DNA of 64,000 nucleotides from Wenyingzhuangia aestuarii (GCF_011927765.1 NZ_JAATJG010000008.1:1-64000); one strand, 5' to 3'; positions 1 through 8,051 are shown, numbered from the stretch's first letter. Notes: generated by a model not told the origin, from the letters alone. Made by a program: numbers and translations.

Positions 1-29
1 AAACACTTAACTAATGCGCTAAGCGGATG

Positions 30-37
30 CAAATATA
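30..37 (-). promoter_or_regulatory. Minus-7 promoter element (TATATTTG), stable-RNA type
   Basis: On the minus strand this reads TATATTTG, the flavobacterial TAnnTTTG consensus, followed by CATCCGC. The TTTGCAnnCGC context is the same as at the two tRNA-Ser promoters in this window, so transcription probably runs left off the window into an rRNA or tRNA gene. The target is inference. Confidence 0.55.
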
Positions 38-189
38 AGAACTTTATTTCTTCTAAAACAAATAAATCTAAAATAAATTCTAAATCTTTTTTGCCCCAAA
101 TTTGTTAATCTAATAACCGAAATAAACCCCTTAAATGTATCTGAACTTTTTTGCTCCACTAACCAGTTACCTAGTTGCTGTTGCGGGTG

Positions 190-197
190 CAAAGATA
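190..197 (-). promoter_or_regulatory. Second minus-7 promoter element (TATCTTTG), stable-RNA type
   Basis: Minus strand TATCTTTG followed by CACCCGC, 160 bases upstream of the similar element at 30-37. Tandem promoters with the same initial context are typical for strongly expressed stable RNA operons. No credible protein gene lies between it and the left edge. Confidence 0.55.
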
Positions 198-330
198 CAC
201 AACCTTTATCCTTTTTCAACTATCTTTTTTAACCTTTTTTTTATCTTTTTTATCAACTTTACGTAACTACCTTGTTTTACGTAGGTTAAAAGTTAAATTT
301 ATGCTTTAAAAAAACTATTCCTTATAATAT

Positions 331-447
331 ACTTAACGCGTTAGGGATGGAGAGGCCTGTTTGAGCTCTTTTCTATAAGCTCTAAAATCCCTTTAGAGCT
401 TATAGAAAAAGCGAGTAACGACAGCCCGGCCTGCAAGGAAACGCTAG
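331..447 (-). repeat. Dispersed palindromic repeat, copy 1
   Basis: The core is a perfect 16-bp inverted repeat (arms 371-386 and 392-407, loop ATCCC). On the minus strand the flanks read TTACTCGCTTTTT before the hairpin and GAGCTCAAACAGGC, then CCCTAACGCG, after it. The same flanks with a different hairpin occur at 60065-60187 on the plus strand. Conserved borders around variable hairpins indicate a repeated, non-coding element family. It fills the middle of the gene-free stretch 1-544; apart from this and the two promoters I see nothing else there. Confidence 0.65.
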
Positions 448-544
448 AAAAAATATTTTTACAGGTTATTTAACCATAATATTAGGAAGTGAAATATTAC
501 AATTTCTATTAATTAAGTATATATAAAGACTAAGTTTAGCCTAT

Positions 545-988
545 TTATTTGACTACAGCTTGTTTTATGTAATCTTCGTATTCGTACCAAAACAATTCAA
601 ACTGATGCATTGTTTTATTAAAAAAAGCATAACAATCTGCCCAAGTGTCTTTATTGTTGATGCTAAACTTAGTGTTATGCACTACATACATACGACTAAT
701 TAACTTTCCGTTTTCTAAATAGTATTCTTTATCAAAGATTACATCGGGTACATATTCTGAAATTATGATATTTTTTAATGATAAAATTTGCTCAAAAAGT
801 AATTCTCTTTGGGTATCATCTGAAGCTTCTATATCTAAGGTAATTTCAGCTTTTTTTCTATCGGCTACGAATTTAAATCCAAAATCTTTTATTTTGGTAT
901 TGTACAAAACCCATTTTCTAGGGAATGACTTTCCGTAACTTACCCAGAACTCTTTTCTGATTCTAGCTGATTCTTCTCTACTAAACAT
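545..988 (-). CDS. DUF4268 domain-containing protein
   Basis: A 147-residue soluble protein, rich in aromatic and charged residues, without signal peptide or membrane segment. It matches my recollection of the DUF4268 family, which occurs alone in Bacteroidota and also as a domain next to nucleases; no catalytic motif is evident here and the function is unknown. The ATG directly abuts the stop codon of the upstream MiaE-like gene (stop 989-991, start 988), so it is probably translated from the same mRNA as the last gene of a leftward operon. I see no hairpin terminator immediately after it. Confidence 0.75.
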   Translation of the reverse strand: MFSREESARIRKEFWVSYGKSFPRKWVLYNTKIKDFGFKFVADRKKAEITLDIEASDDTQRELLFEQILSLKNIIISEYVPDVIFDKEYYLENGKLISRMYVVHNTKFSINNKDTWADCYAFFNKTMHQFELFWYEYEDYIKQAVVK

Positions 989-1570
989 TTATCCGTGTAT
1001 AGATTCTTTGGTTCCTAAATTCCCCATTAAGGTAGCTTCGTACTCTAACAAATCTTGCCATTTTTGGTCTACTTCTACTCTTTCTCCATATTCACGCGCA
1101 AAGTTTAAGAACAATGTATAATGATTTGCTTCTGAAACCATTAAATCTCTATAAAACTTAGCTAGTTCTTGATCTTCTAGATTTTCTGATAATAAACGAA
1201 AACGCTCACAACTTCGTGCTTCTATTAATGCAGCATATAATAATCTATGTACTAATTGATTGGTACGGCTTCCTCCTTTTGGAAAAAACTTAATTAAATC
1301 CATTACATATTCATCTTTTCTATCTCTACCTAAAGTAACTCCCTTGGCAATTAATCTATCGTGAACCAATTTAAAATGACTCATTTCTTCTTTTACCAAT
1401 GCTATCATTTCTGTAACCAAATTGGTATACTCTGGAAAACTTACAATTAATGAAATAGCTGTAGATGCTGCTTTTTGCTCGCAATGTGCATGATCTATTA
1501 AAATTTCATCAATATTTTTTTCTGCAATATTTACCCATCTTGGGTCTGTTGGTAACTTAAGCCCTAACAT
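989..1570 (-). CDS. miaE: tRNA 2-methylthio-N6-isopentenyladenosine hydroxylase (MiaE-like)
   Basis: A 193-residue ferritin-like di-iron enzyme of the MiaE family, which hydroxylates the isopentenyl group of ms2i6A37 in tRNA. Di-iron ligands are visible in order: an Asp/His/Glu cluster near residues 26-32 (DHAHCEQKA), EEMSHF near residue 62, EARSCERF near 118, and EANHYTLF near 148, the usual ExxH spacing of the fold. Length is normal for the family. The start overlaps the stop of the upstream SulP gene by 14 bases, which suggests translational coupling. A methylthiotransferase (rimO, 6665-7978) lies nearby but modifies ribosomal protein S12, so I do not link the two. Confidence 0.88.
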   Translation of the reverse strand: MLGLKLPTDPRWVNIAEKNIDEILIDHAHCEQKAASTAISLIVSFPEYTNLVTEMIALVKEEMSHFKLVHDRLIAKGVTLGRDRKDEYVMDLIKFFPKGGSRTNQLVHRLLYAALIEARSCERFRLLSENLEDQELAKFYRDLMVSEANHYTLFLNFAREYGERVEVDQKWQDLLEYEATLMGNLGTKESIHG

Positions 1571-3773
1571 AACTTTTCTCTTTTATTAGTTTTTCAAATC
1601 GCAATCCAAAATCTATCATTGCTTTTATTTCTTTTACGCTTGCCAATCTTTCTTTCTTAAAAATTAACAATCCATCTTTATTAGATTCTATATGATAGTA
1701 GATATTACTTTCTAAAAACAATAAAATATCATCCGTAAAAAAATCTAACACTTCTTGTCTGTTTGTTCCTGACAAGTAAAATCTTTTATTGAAATCTGGA
1801 TGATTATCTACTTCTATATCTGAAAGTTCGGTAAACTGTTTTACATACTCAAACAATCCTTCTTTATCTAAAGTAAATTCTGGGATTTGATAATCTACTT
1901 TTACATGAAACATCGTAGATCGTATTAACTGACGAGCAATAAAGGCTCCTTCTGTAAATACAACATCAAATAACTTATCGTTTCCGTTGACTAGCAAATT
2001 TTTTGTTCTTTCTACTCTTCTTGTTTTAAAGTAAGTAAACTGAGATAACAAATCCATTGGCTCTGTAACAAATGGAGTATAATCCCATCCGAAATCTTGA
2101 GCTACTAAACCTAAATTTTTCTGCCTTTTTGTTAAGGAAAGTTTATCACCTAAATCTCTACTTTTATTAATGTTTCTAGGAGCAAATGGATGTAGACTTG
2201 TTGTACCATGTAAATCTAACCCTGTTACTTCTAAATTTCCTTGCTTGCTTTCGAACTTTTCTACATAAGTATGAATGTTTTCCATAACCGTATTATCTAC
2301 AAAACGACAACGTGAAAAATCTACCACCACGTTTTCATGCTCAGGTATTCTATTTAATTTATTTTTTAATCTGTAAAAGTTTACAAAAGAACTAAAGTTT
2401 TTTACGCTTACGTAATAACTACCATCTGTTTCTTTATACATTAAAACATTGGGTTTTAATCCATTTCTAACAAACATGATGATTTCTTTATTTACAACTA
2501 CATGTACTATAAACGTTGCTAAAATTCCTATTAGAATACCAATTATTAGACTGGTAAATATGGTTGTTAGCAGGGTTGCAAAAAAGATAATTAATTGTTC
2601 GTATCCTACTTTAGATACAGCTAAAATATTTTTAGGAGCTGCTAGCTTATAACCTGTATATACCAAGATGGCTGCCAAGGCAGACAAAGGAATCATTTTT
2701 AATTGTGTTTGAAACAATATTAAAAAAGCTAATAAAAATATTGCATGGAAAAAATTTGCAGATCTGTTTGTGGCTTTGTTATTTACATTTACAGAGCTAC
2801 GAGCAATAACTGTTACTACATTTAATCCTCCTAAAAAACCACTTATAATGGTTGCAAAACCTAAAGCTTTTAAATCTTTATTTACATTAGATCTTCTTTT
2901 TAAAGGGTCTAATTGATCAACTGCTTTTATACTTAACAAAGATTCTATACTAGCGATTAGGGTAATAGATATTACAGCTGTTATAAATTCTGGCGTATAA
3001 GACTTTCCAAAATTAGGAAATGCTAAACTTGAAAAAACATCATTAGGAATATTAATTAACCAAGCCTCATCTATTGGATGTTCTTGTTTTAATACCAGTT
3101 GAAAAAAGTAACTCATTCCAACAGCAAAAACAACAATCCACATAGGAGCGGGAACTAACTGAAAATATTTGTTACGAATTTTTGCATGGAAAATCATGAT
3201 AAATAAACTAACCAAACCTACAATTCCTGCATAAAAAAAGTTGTGATTGTCTGTTACAATAAAAGTATTTATTGTTTTGGGAATTTCCAGTAACAACTCC
3301 ACCAAGCCTCCATCTTCATTGGAATTTCCTAACATTACATGAAATTGTTTGGCAAAAATACCCACACCTATAGCCGCTAACATTCCTTGTATGGCTGTTG
3401 ACGGAAAAAAATCACTTAAAATTCCTAATCGCAAAAAACCTAGCAAGACCATTATAAATCCAGAAACTACAATAGCCGCAAGCGTATACATATAGCCTAA
3501 CTGCATATCGCCACCTCCCAAAGTGGTAATAGCCGTTAACAACACAACCACTAATCCATTACCTGGCCCTGTAATTGTAACATTGGAACCTCCAAAAATA
3601 GATACAATTATACCTCCAACCACTGCAGCTATAATTCCAGAAATAGGTGGTGCTTCTGATGCCAAAGCCAAGCCTAAACCTAAAGGCAATGCTATTAAAG
3701 AAACAACAAATCCTGCAAAAATATTTTGTGGTAAAGCAGATAAAAATTGATTAGGGGCTTTTTGAACTGGCAT
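1557..3773 (-). CDS. SulP-family anion transporter with STAS domain
   Basis: A 738-residue inner-membrane transporter. Residues about 10-430 form the SulP/SLC26 transport core with roughly a dozen hydrophobic segments; the first includes GFVVSLIALPLGLGLALAS. A cytoplasmic STAS domain follows at about 440-540 (VVVDFSRCRFVDNTVMENI). The last 190 or so residues are an extra soluble region I do not recognise, longer than in classical SulP proteins. Substrate is uncertain: sulfate or bicarbonate is usual, and several marine members carry bicarbonate. Only three bases separate it from the universal-stress-protein gene upstream, and it overlaps miaE downstream. Confidence 0.85.
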   Translation of the reverse strand: MPVQKAPNQFLSALPQNIFAGFVVSLIALPLGLGLALASEAPPISGIIAAVVGGIIVSIFGGSNVTITGPGNGLVVVLLTAITTLGGGDMQLGYMYTLAAIVVSGFIMVLLGFLRLGILSDFFPSTAIQGMLAAIGVGIFAKQFHVMLGNSNEDGGLVELLLEIPKTINTFIVTDNHNFFYAGIVGLVSLFIMIFHAKIRNKYFQLVPAPMWIVVFAVGMSYFFQLVLKQEHPIDEAWLINIPNDVFSSLAFPNFGKSYTPEFITAVISITLIASIESLLSIKAVDQLDPLKRRSNVNKDLKALGFATIISGFLGGLNVVTVIARSSVNVNNKATNRSANFFHAIFLLAFLILFQTQLKMIPLSALAAILVYTGYKLAAPKNILAVSKVGYEQLIIFFATLLTTIFTSLIIGILIGILATFIVHVVVNKEIIMFVRNGLKPNVLMYKETDGSYYVSVKNFSSFVNFYRLKNKLNRIPEHENVVVDFSRCRFVDNTVMENIHTYVEKFESKQGNLEVTGLDLHGTTSLHPFAPRNINKSRDLGDKLSLTKRQKNLGLVAQDFGWDYTPFVTEPMDLLSQFTYFKTRRVERTKNLLVNGNDKLFDVVFTEGAFIARQLIRSTMFHVKVDYQIPEFTLDKEGLFEYVKQFTELSDIEVDNHPDFNKRFYLSGTNRQEVLDFFTDDILLFLESNIYYHIESNKDGLLIFKKERLASVKEIKAMIDFGLRFEKLIKEKSYVRA

Positions 3774-3776
3774 TTG

Positions 3777-4610
3777 TTATTTTATAATTAATACATCTGT
3801 AGGCAATTCTGACAAGATAAAACTTAAATCATTTGCTACAATTTTCTTGATAAAACTTTGGTGTTTAGGAGTGTCCATAATCAATAAATCGGAACGAACT
3901 ACACGAGCATAATGACCTATAGAATAAGAACTTTTACCAAAAATTCCTTGTAATTTAATTTCTATATTATTTTTAAATTCTACAGGTAGTACATTTAAAA
4001 TCTTTTTTACTCTTAAATTCTCTTGATGCGTTTTTCTTTCGTGATTAATAGCTGCTCTTCTTAACGATCTATCATCATCAATCTTTACCTCATTGTTTTT
4101 AATTTCTTCAACAATTGTTATTTTTTTTGATGATAAACTTTGAGCAACATAAAAGGCTGTTGATATTGTATTATGAGATCTATCCGATTCCAATCCGTTA
4201 ACAACAATATGTTTTTTAAAAATTTCTTTCTGCGATTGATTGATTAAAAGTAACACAGAACAGTTTACTTTTTTTGTGAGCTTTCTTGCTACAGAACCTA
4301 AGTAATGCTTCATTAGGTTTTCTCTTTTTACAGCTCCTAAAATCAACAAGTCTATTTGATTTTCATCACAAATACTTGACAAGACTTTTATCGGATTTCC
4401 TTCTTTAAAAAGATAAACTACATCTCCTAAAAAACAAAACTCATGAACAATAGCTTTAAACTTATTTTCTTTCTGTTGGTCCTTTTCCCCAATATGAACA
4501 ACATATAATTTTGCTTTAAAGTAAGTAGCAAATCTACATGCTTGCATTAAGTTAGCCTTTAAACTTGGTGAAAAGGCTGCACCTACTAATATTTTATGAA
4601 ATTTTTTAAT
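3777..4610 (-). CDS. Universal stress protein (UspA family), probable ATT or ATA start
   Basis: A two-domain Usp protein, 277 residues if read from the ATT at 4610. The first ATG, at 4547, would give 256 residues but would remove beta-strand 1 of the Usp fold. The 21 codons upstream of it, KFHKILVGAAFSPSLKANL in the main part, are exactly that strand and the start of helix 1. No ATG, GTG or TTG lies between them and an upstream in-frame TAG, so an ATT or ATA start is inferred, as is established for infC in other bacteria. The nucleotide-loop motif is only partly kept (LGAVKRENLMKHYLGS). It heads the SulP, miaE, DUF4268 run. Confidence 0.7.
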   Translation of the reverse strand: MKKFHKILVGAAFSPSLKANLMQACRFATYFKAKLYVVHIGEKDQQKENKFKAIVHEFCFLGDVVYLFKEGNPIKVLSSICDENQIDLLILGAVKRENLMKHYLGSVARKLTKKVNCSVLLLINQSQKEIFKKHIVVNGLESDRSHNTISTAFYVAQSLSSKKITIVEEIKNNEVKIDDDRSLRRAAINHERKTHQENLRVKKILNVLPVEFKNNIEIKLQGIFGKSSYSIGHYARVVRSDLLIMDTPKHQSFIKKIVANDLSFILSELPTDVLIIK

Positions 4611-4648
4611 GAGCTTTATTTTTAGAAACTAAATATACTGATTGAGAA

Positions 4649-5269
4649 TTAAATATTTAATCCAAACTTGTTTTTTAACAACATAACATTTGGATTTGTC
4701 TCCACTAGTTTTCTGAACTTCTCTTGAGGAGTGTAAATGTATTTTTTCTTTTCCGATTCAATAACAACTGTTTTAAGCTGAATACTATAATTGTTAAGTT
4801 CTGTTCTTAAGAAATTTAACAACTTAGACCTAATTGCACCAAACTGTTCTTCCATTAACATGTTAGGTAGTGCAAAAATAATTTCGTTATTCTTTAAAGT
4901 AGGCTTATTGGCATTTACAATAGAAAACATATTTAACTGTCCCTCTTGTTTTAATTTCTCACCAAAAACCTCCCATTTTTCTACCAATTTAACTTCAGTA
5001 AATGGATCTTTGGGTTTATTACTGTAATCATCATCACTAGCAATATAATCAATATCTGTAAGTTTGTTGTGTACTTTTTTTAAAGATAAAGCAGAAGCTC
5101 TTCTTCTTCTAGCAGGTTGGTTAATTCCCTTAATAGGCTCAACCTTGTTTACCTCTGTTTGTTTTTGAATGGTTTGTACTACTGGTTTAGCTACTGTTGC
5201 AGAAGCATTTGTAACTTGTACCGGATTATTAACCCTAAAGAAAGTAGCAGGAATTATGAAGTTACTGCT
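4649..5269 (-). CDS. dnaX: DnaX tau-specific C-terminal part, reached by a -1 shift
   Basis: This is the continuation of dnaX in the -1 frame. The frame is open from the A10 run (5269-5278) to the stop at 4649, giving 206 residues after the shift and a 564-residue fused product. It begins with a low-complexity linker containing RRRRAS, followed by a domain (about the last 115 residues) typical of flavobacterial gamma/tau C-termini. A free-standing start is possible only at the TTG at 4987, which would drop the linker, so I regard this as the second half of one gene. In known systems tau links the clamp loader to the polymerase and to DnaB; here that is inferred. Confidence 0.7.
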   Translation of the reverse strand, partial: SSNFIIPATFFRVNNPVQVTNASATVAKPVVQTIQKQTEVNKVEPIKGINQPARRRRASALSLKKVHNKLTDIDYIASDDDYSNKPKDPFTEVKLVEKWEVFGEKLKQEGQLNMFSIVNANKPTLKNNEIIFALPNMLMEEQFGAIRSKLLNFLRTELNNYSIQLKTVVIESEKKKYIYTPQEKFRKLVETNPNVMLLKNKFGLNI

Positions 5270-6342
5270 TTTTTTTTTACATCACTAAAAGTAATAGAAG
5301 CCAATTGCATTAAACAAAGTTCGACCAGCAATCGTTGATTTTTACTTGCCTTGTATTGTAAATCACAACTATTAGCCTTATCAATAGCTGTAATTAAAAA
5401 AGATAATTCTACTTTATTAGCTTGCTCTAAATATTGCTTTTTTGCATTATCACCCACTTCTAATAACTGAACAGTTATATTATCTTTAGCAACTAATAAA
5501 TCTCTAAAATGAGAAGCTAGTCCGTTAATAAAATGTTGTCCATCAAATCCTTTTGATAAAACAGAATTAAATTCTATTAAAACATCTGGTATTTTATTTT
5601 CTACAAGTAAGTCTGTCACTTTAAAATAAATGTCATAATCTAAAACATTTAAATTTTCTGTAACCGCTTGTCTTGTTAATTCTTTTCCTGCAAAACTTAC
5701 AACTCTATCATAAATAGACAAAGCATCACGCATGGCACCATCTGCCTTTTGGGCAATTACATGTAAAGCATCATCTTCTGCATTTACACCTTCTTGTGCT
5801 GCAATACTTTTTAAATGATCTTTAGCTGCAACAACAGTAATTCTTTTAAAATCAAATATTTGACATCTTGAAAGAATGGTAGGAATTATCTTATGTTTTT
5901 CTGTGGTTGCTAAAATAAAAATTGCATGTGCAGGTGGCTCTTCTAATGTTTTTAAGAAAGCATTAAAAGCTGCCTGAGACAACATGTGTACCTCATCTAT
6001 AATATAGACTTTGTATTTTCCTACTTGTGGTGGTATACGAACCTGTTCTATTAAAGATCTAATATCATCTACAGAGTTATTAGAAGCAGCATCTAATTCA
6101 AATACATTAAAAGCAAAATCATCTTCTACTTCAGTTTCTGTAGCTTGCTCGTTAATTTTTTTTGCTAGAATACGTGCACAAGTTGTTTTACCAACTCCTC
6201 TAGGACCTGTAAATAATAAAGCCTGAGCTAAATGATCATTTTTAATAGCATTTTCTAAAGTATTGGTAATCGCTTGTTGACCAACAACATCGTTAAATGT
6301 TAAAGGTCTATACTTACGTGCCGATACAATAAATGGTTCCAT
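5254..6342 (-). CDS. dnaX: DNA polymerase III gamma/tau, ATPase part (gamma-like product)
   Basis: The zero-frame product is 362 residues: the clamp-loader ATPase module. Visible are Walker A GPRGVGKTT (about 45-53), Walker B IDEVHM, sensor-1 LATTEKH and SRC, and the domain III helices ending at LLVELCLMQLASITF. The usual four zinc cysteines between Walker A and B are absent; this segment is shortened (NEQATETEVEDDFAFNVFE). The frame ends five codons after three AAA codons, at a TAA, while the -1 frame continues into a tau-type tail. The result resembles E. coli gamma in layout. A promoter element lies at 6362-6369. Confidence 0.9.
   Translation of the reverse strand: MEPFIVSARKYRPLTFNDVVGQQAITNTLENAIKNDHLAQALLFTGPRGVGKTTCARILAKKINEQATETEVEDDFAFNVFELDAASNNSVDDIRSLIEQVRIPPQVGKYKVYIIDEVHMLSQAAFNAFLKTLEEPPAHAIFILATTEKHKIIPTILSRCQIFDFKRITVVAAKDHLKSIAAQEGVNAEDDALHVIAQKADGAMRDALSIYDRVVSFAGKELTRQAVTENLNVLDYDIYFKVTDLLVENKIPDVLIEFNSVLSKGFDGQHFINGLASHFRDLLVAKDNITVQLLEVGDNAKKQYLEQANKVELSFLITAIDKANSCDLQYKASKNQRLLVELCLMQLASITFSDVKKKAVTS
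5269..5278 (-). other. dnaX: A10 slippery run in dnaX
   Basis: Ten consecutive A residues on the coding strand (GTA AAA AAA AAA GCA in frame zero). A -1 ribosomal shift, or RNA polymerase adding one A, joins the ATPase part to the tau tail; without it translation stops after AVTS. Programmed -1 shifting at A-rich sites (E. coli) and transcript slippage on an A9 run (Thermus) are established for dnaX. A homopolymer miscount in the assembly would look identical. Confidence 0.65.
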
Positions 6343-6361
6343 GTATAATTTTTAATGATAG

Positions 6362-6369
6362 CAAATATA
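6362..6369 (-). promoter_or_regulatory. dnaX minus-7 promoter element
   Basis: Minus strand TATATTTG about 20 bases before the dnaX ATG at 6342, a full match to TAnnTTTG. Its position downstream of the hairpin terminator at 6405-6450 indicates that dnaX has its own promoter. Confidence 0.6.
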
Positions 6370-6404
6370 CCTATTTGCACAATGCTAGACAACAGAGTGG
6401 GTTT

Positions 6405-6450
6405 ATAAAAAAAAAGAAAGTCCAGCAATAAAGATTTATTAACTGGACTT
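6405..6450 (-). terminator. Rho-independent terminator upstream of dnaX
   Basis: Minus-strand hairpin with outer arms AAGTCCAG (6443-6450) and CTGGACTT (6418-6425), an inner AATAAA/TTTATT stem, and a following T-rich tract. It ends transcription coming from the rimO side or from the candidate small RNA at 6417-6555. Confidence 0.8.
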
Positions 6451-6555
6451 ATTTGTTGAACATTATTTGTTATTTAAAACAACAATTTAATTTCTACCCC
6501 TAAAAATTAAATATGTATAACGTCATTATAAATACCTACCCCTAAATATTTATAA
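6417..6555 (-). ncRNA. Candidate small RNA with twin GGGG-loop hairpins
   Basis: Between rimO and dnaX (gap 6343-6664), a minus-strand promoter element (6558-6565) is followed by two AU-only hairpins and a terminator. Hairpin A: perfect 9-bp arms at 6547-6555 and 6526-6534, loop 6535-6546. Hairpin B: perfect 8-bp arms at 6504-6511 and 6486-6493, loop 6494-6503. The arms differ in sequence, but both loops contain UUAGGGGUAG. Identical loops on different stems suggest selection for displaying the loop. The only ATG reading frame inside is 8 codons. That this is transcribed is inference; the start site may fall inside the first arm of hairpin A. Rfam comparison (for example with Flavo-1) was not possible. 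Confidence 0.5.
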
Positions 6556-6557
6556 AA

Positions 6558-6565
6558 CAAATATA
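6558..6565 (-). promoter_or_regulatory. Minus-7 promoter element in the rimO-dnaX gap
   Basis: Minus strand TATATTTG, a perfect TAnnTTTG, with no protein gene between it and the terminator at 6405-6450. It is the basis for proposing a small RNA here. Confidence 0.5.
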
Positions 6566-6664
6566 CAAATGTTAGAGATAGTATCCATATCAAATGTTAA
6601 AAAAGTTAGAAATTAAACAACTAGTAGCTACTGTACCGAGCCTGATTAACACTGTATTATCCTA

Positions 6665-7978
6665 CTATTTTAATGGGGTTCCATATAAATCAAAGTCTCC
6701 GGCCTCATGAATTTTGATTTTCACAAATTCTCCTGTTTTAATATAGTGCTCTTTTGCATCTACCAAAACCTCATTATCTACATCTGGAGAATCATGTTCT
6801 GTTCTTCCAATAAAATACTCTCCTTCTTTTCTGTCGAAAATACAGTTAAAAACCTTCCCAACTTTCTCTTGATTTAACTCCCAAGAAATTTCAGCTTGTA
6901 ATTCCATTATTTCGGCAACTCTCGCTTCTTTTACATCTTCAGGAACATCATCTTCTAAAGTAGCAGCATGTGTATCTTCTTCATGAGAATACGCAAAAAC
7001 TCCCAAACGTTCAAAACGCATTGCTTCTACCCAAGTTTTTAATTCTTGAAAAATTTTATCAGTTTCTCCAGGATACCCAACAATTAAAGTAGTACGTATT
7101 GCCATTTCGGGTACGTGATTTCTAAACTCCTTTAATAACTTATTTGTTTTTTCAAAGGTAGTACCTCTACGCATTGATTTTAAAATCTCTGTGTTGATGT
7201 GCTGTAATGGAATGTCTAAATAATTACAAACCTTAGGCTCTGATTTCATTACATCTAAAACATCAAGAGGGAAACCAGCAGGAAAAGCATAATGTAAACG
7301 AATCCATTCAATTCCTTCCACTTTAACCAACTCCTTTAATAAGTCTGCTAAGTTTCTTTTTCCGTACAAATCTAATCCGTAATAAGTTAAATCTTGGGCT
7401 ATTAAAATTAATTCTTTAATTCCGTTAGCAGCTAATTTACCAGCTTCGGTCACTAGATCTTCTATAGGTGTAGATTTATGCTTTCCTCTCATTAAAGGAA
7501 TAGCACAGAAAGAACAAGGTCTATCACAACCTTCTGCAATTTTTAAGTAAGCGTAATGTTTTGGAGTGGTTGTTAAACGCTCTCCTATTAACTCGTGCTT
7601 ATAGTCTGCTTCTAAAACCTTTAATAGATTTGGTAAATCTTGTGTTCCAAAATACTGATCTACATTACTGATTTCAGCTTCTAAATCTGGTTTATATCTT
7701 TCAGAAAGACATCCGGTAACATATACTTTATCTACGAGTCCTTCTTCTTTTCTATTTGCATAGTGAAGAATTGTATTTACAGATTCTTCTTTGGCTTTAC
7801 CTATAAATCCACAAGTATTGATTACAACAATATTACCTTCATCATTCTCATCTTCATGAACTACATCTTTTCCGTTGGCTTTTAACTGCCCCATTAAGAC
7901 TTCAGAATCATAAACGTTTTTAGAACAACCTAAAGTAACTACGTTTATTTTATTTTGCTTTACTGTTTTTGTACGCAT
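6665..7978 (-). CDS. rimO: Ribosomal protein S12 methylthiotransferase RimO
   Basis: A 437-residue radical-SAM methylthiotransferase that thiomethylates an aspartate of ribosomal protein S12. N-terminal UPF0004 domain with cluster cysteines in LGCSKNVYDSE, NTCGFI and VTGCLSE; radical-SAM motif CDRPCSFC near residue 150; C-terminal TRAM domain (residues about 370-437). Opening residues VVTLGCSKN and the domain order distinguish RimO from MiaB. It follows ftsY by 73 bases in the same direction, a pairing common in Flavobacteria as I recall. Confidence 0.95.
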   Translation of the reverse strand: MRTKTVKQNKINVVTLGCSKNVYDSEVLMGQLKANGKDVVHEDENDEGNIVVINTCGFIGKAKEESVNTILHYANRKEEGLVDKVYVTGCLSERYKPDLEAEISNVDQYFGTQDLPNLLKVLEADYKHELIGERLTTTPKHYAYLKIAEGCDRPCSFCAIPLMRGKHKSTPIEDLVTEAGKLAANGIKELILIAQDLTYYGLDLYGKRNLADLLKELVKVEGIEWIRLHYAFPAGFPLDVLDVMKSEPKVCNYLDIPLQHINTEILKSMRRGTTFEKTNKLLKEFRNHVPEMAIRTTLIVGYPGETDKIFQELKTWVEAMRFERLGVFAYSHEEDTHAATLEDDVPEDVKEARVAEIMELQAEISWELNQEKVGKVFNCIFDRKEGEYFIGRTEHDSPDVDNEVLVDAKEHYIKTGEFVKIKIHEAGDFDLYGTPLK

Positions 7979-8051
7979 TGTATTTAGCTTTTTAGCCTTT
8001 TGCTATTAGCTTTTAGCCAACAACTAATCGCTAAAAACCAACGGCTTAAAA

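Noticed and set aside
19-219. A 66-codon reading frame on the minus strand at the left edge.
   Set aside because: It overlaps both stable-RNA promoter elements and has no recognisable protein features.
4649-4987. A stand-alone gene for the DnaX C-terminal part starting at TTG 4987.
   Set aside because: The same frame is open back to the A10 run and includes a natural linker, so it is the second half of dnaX.
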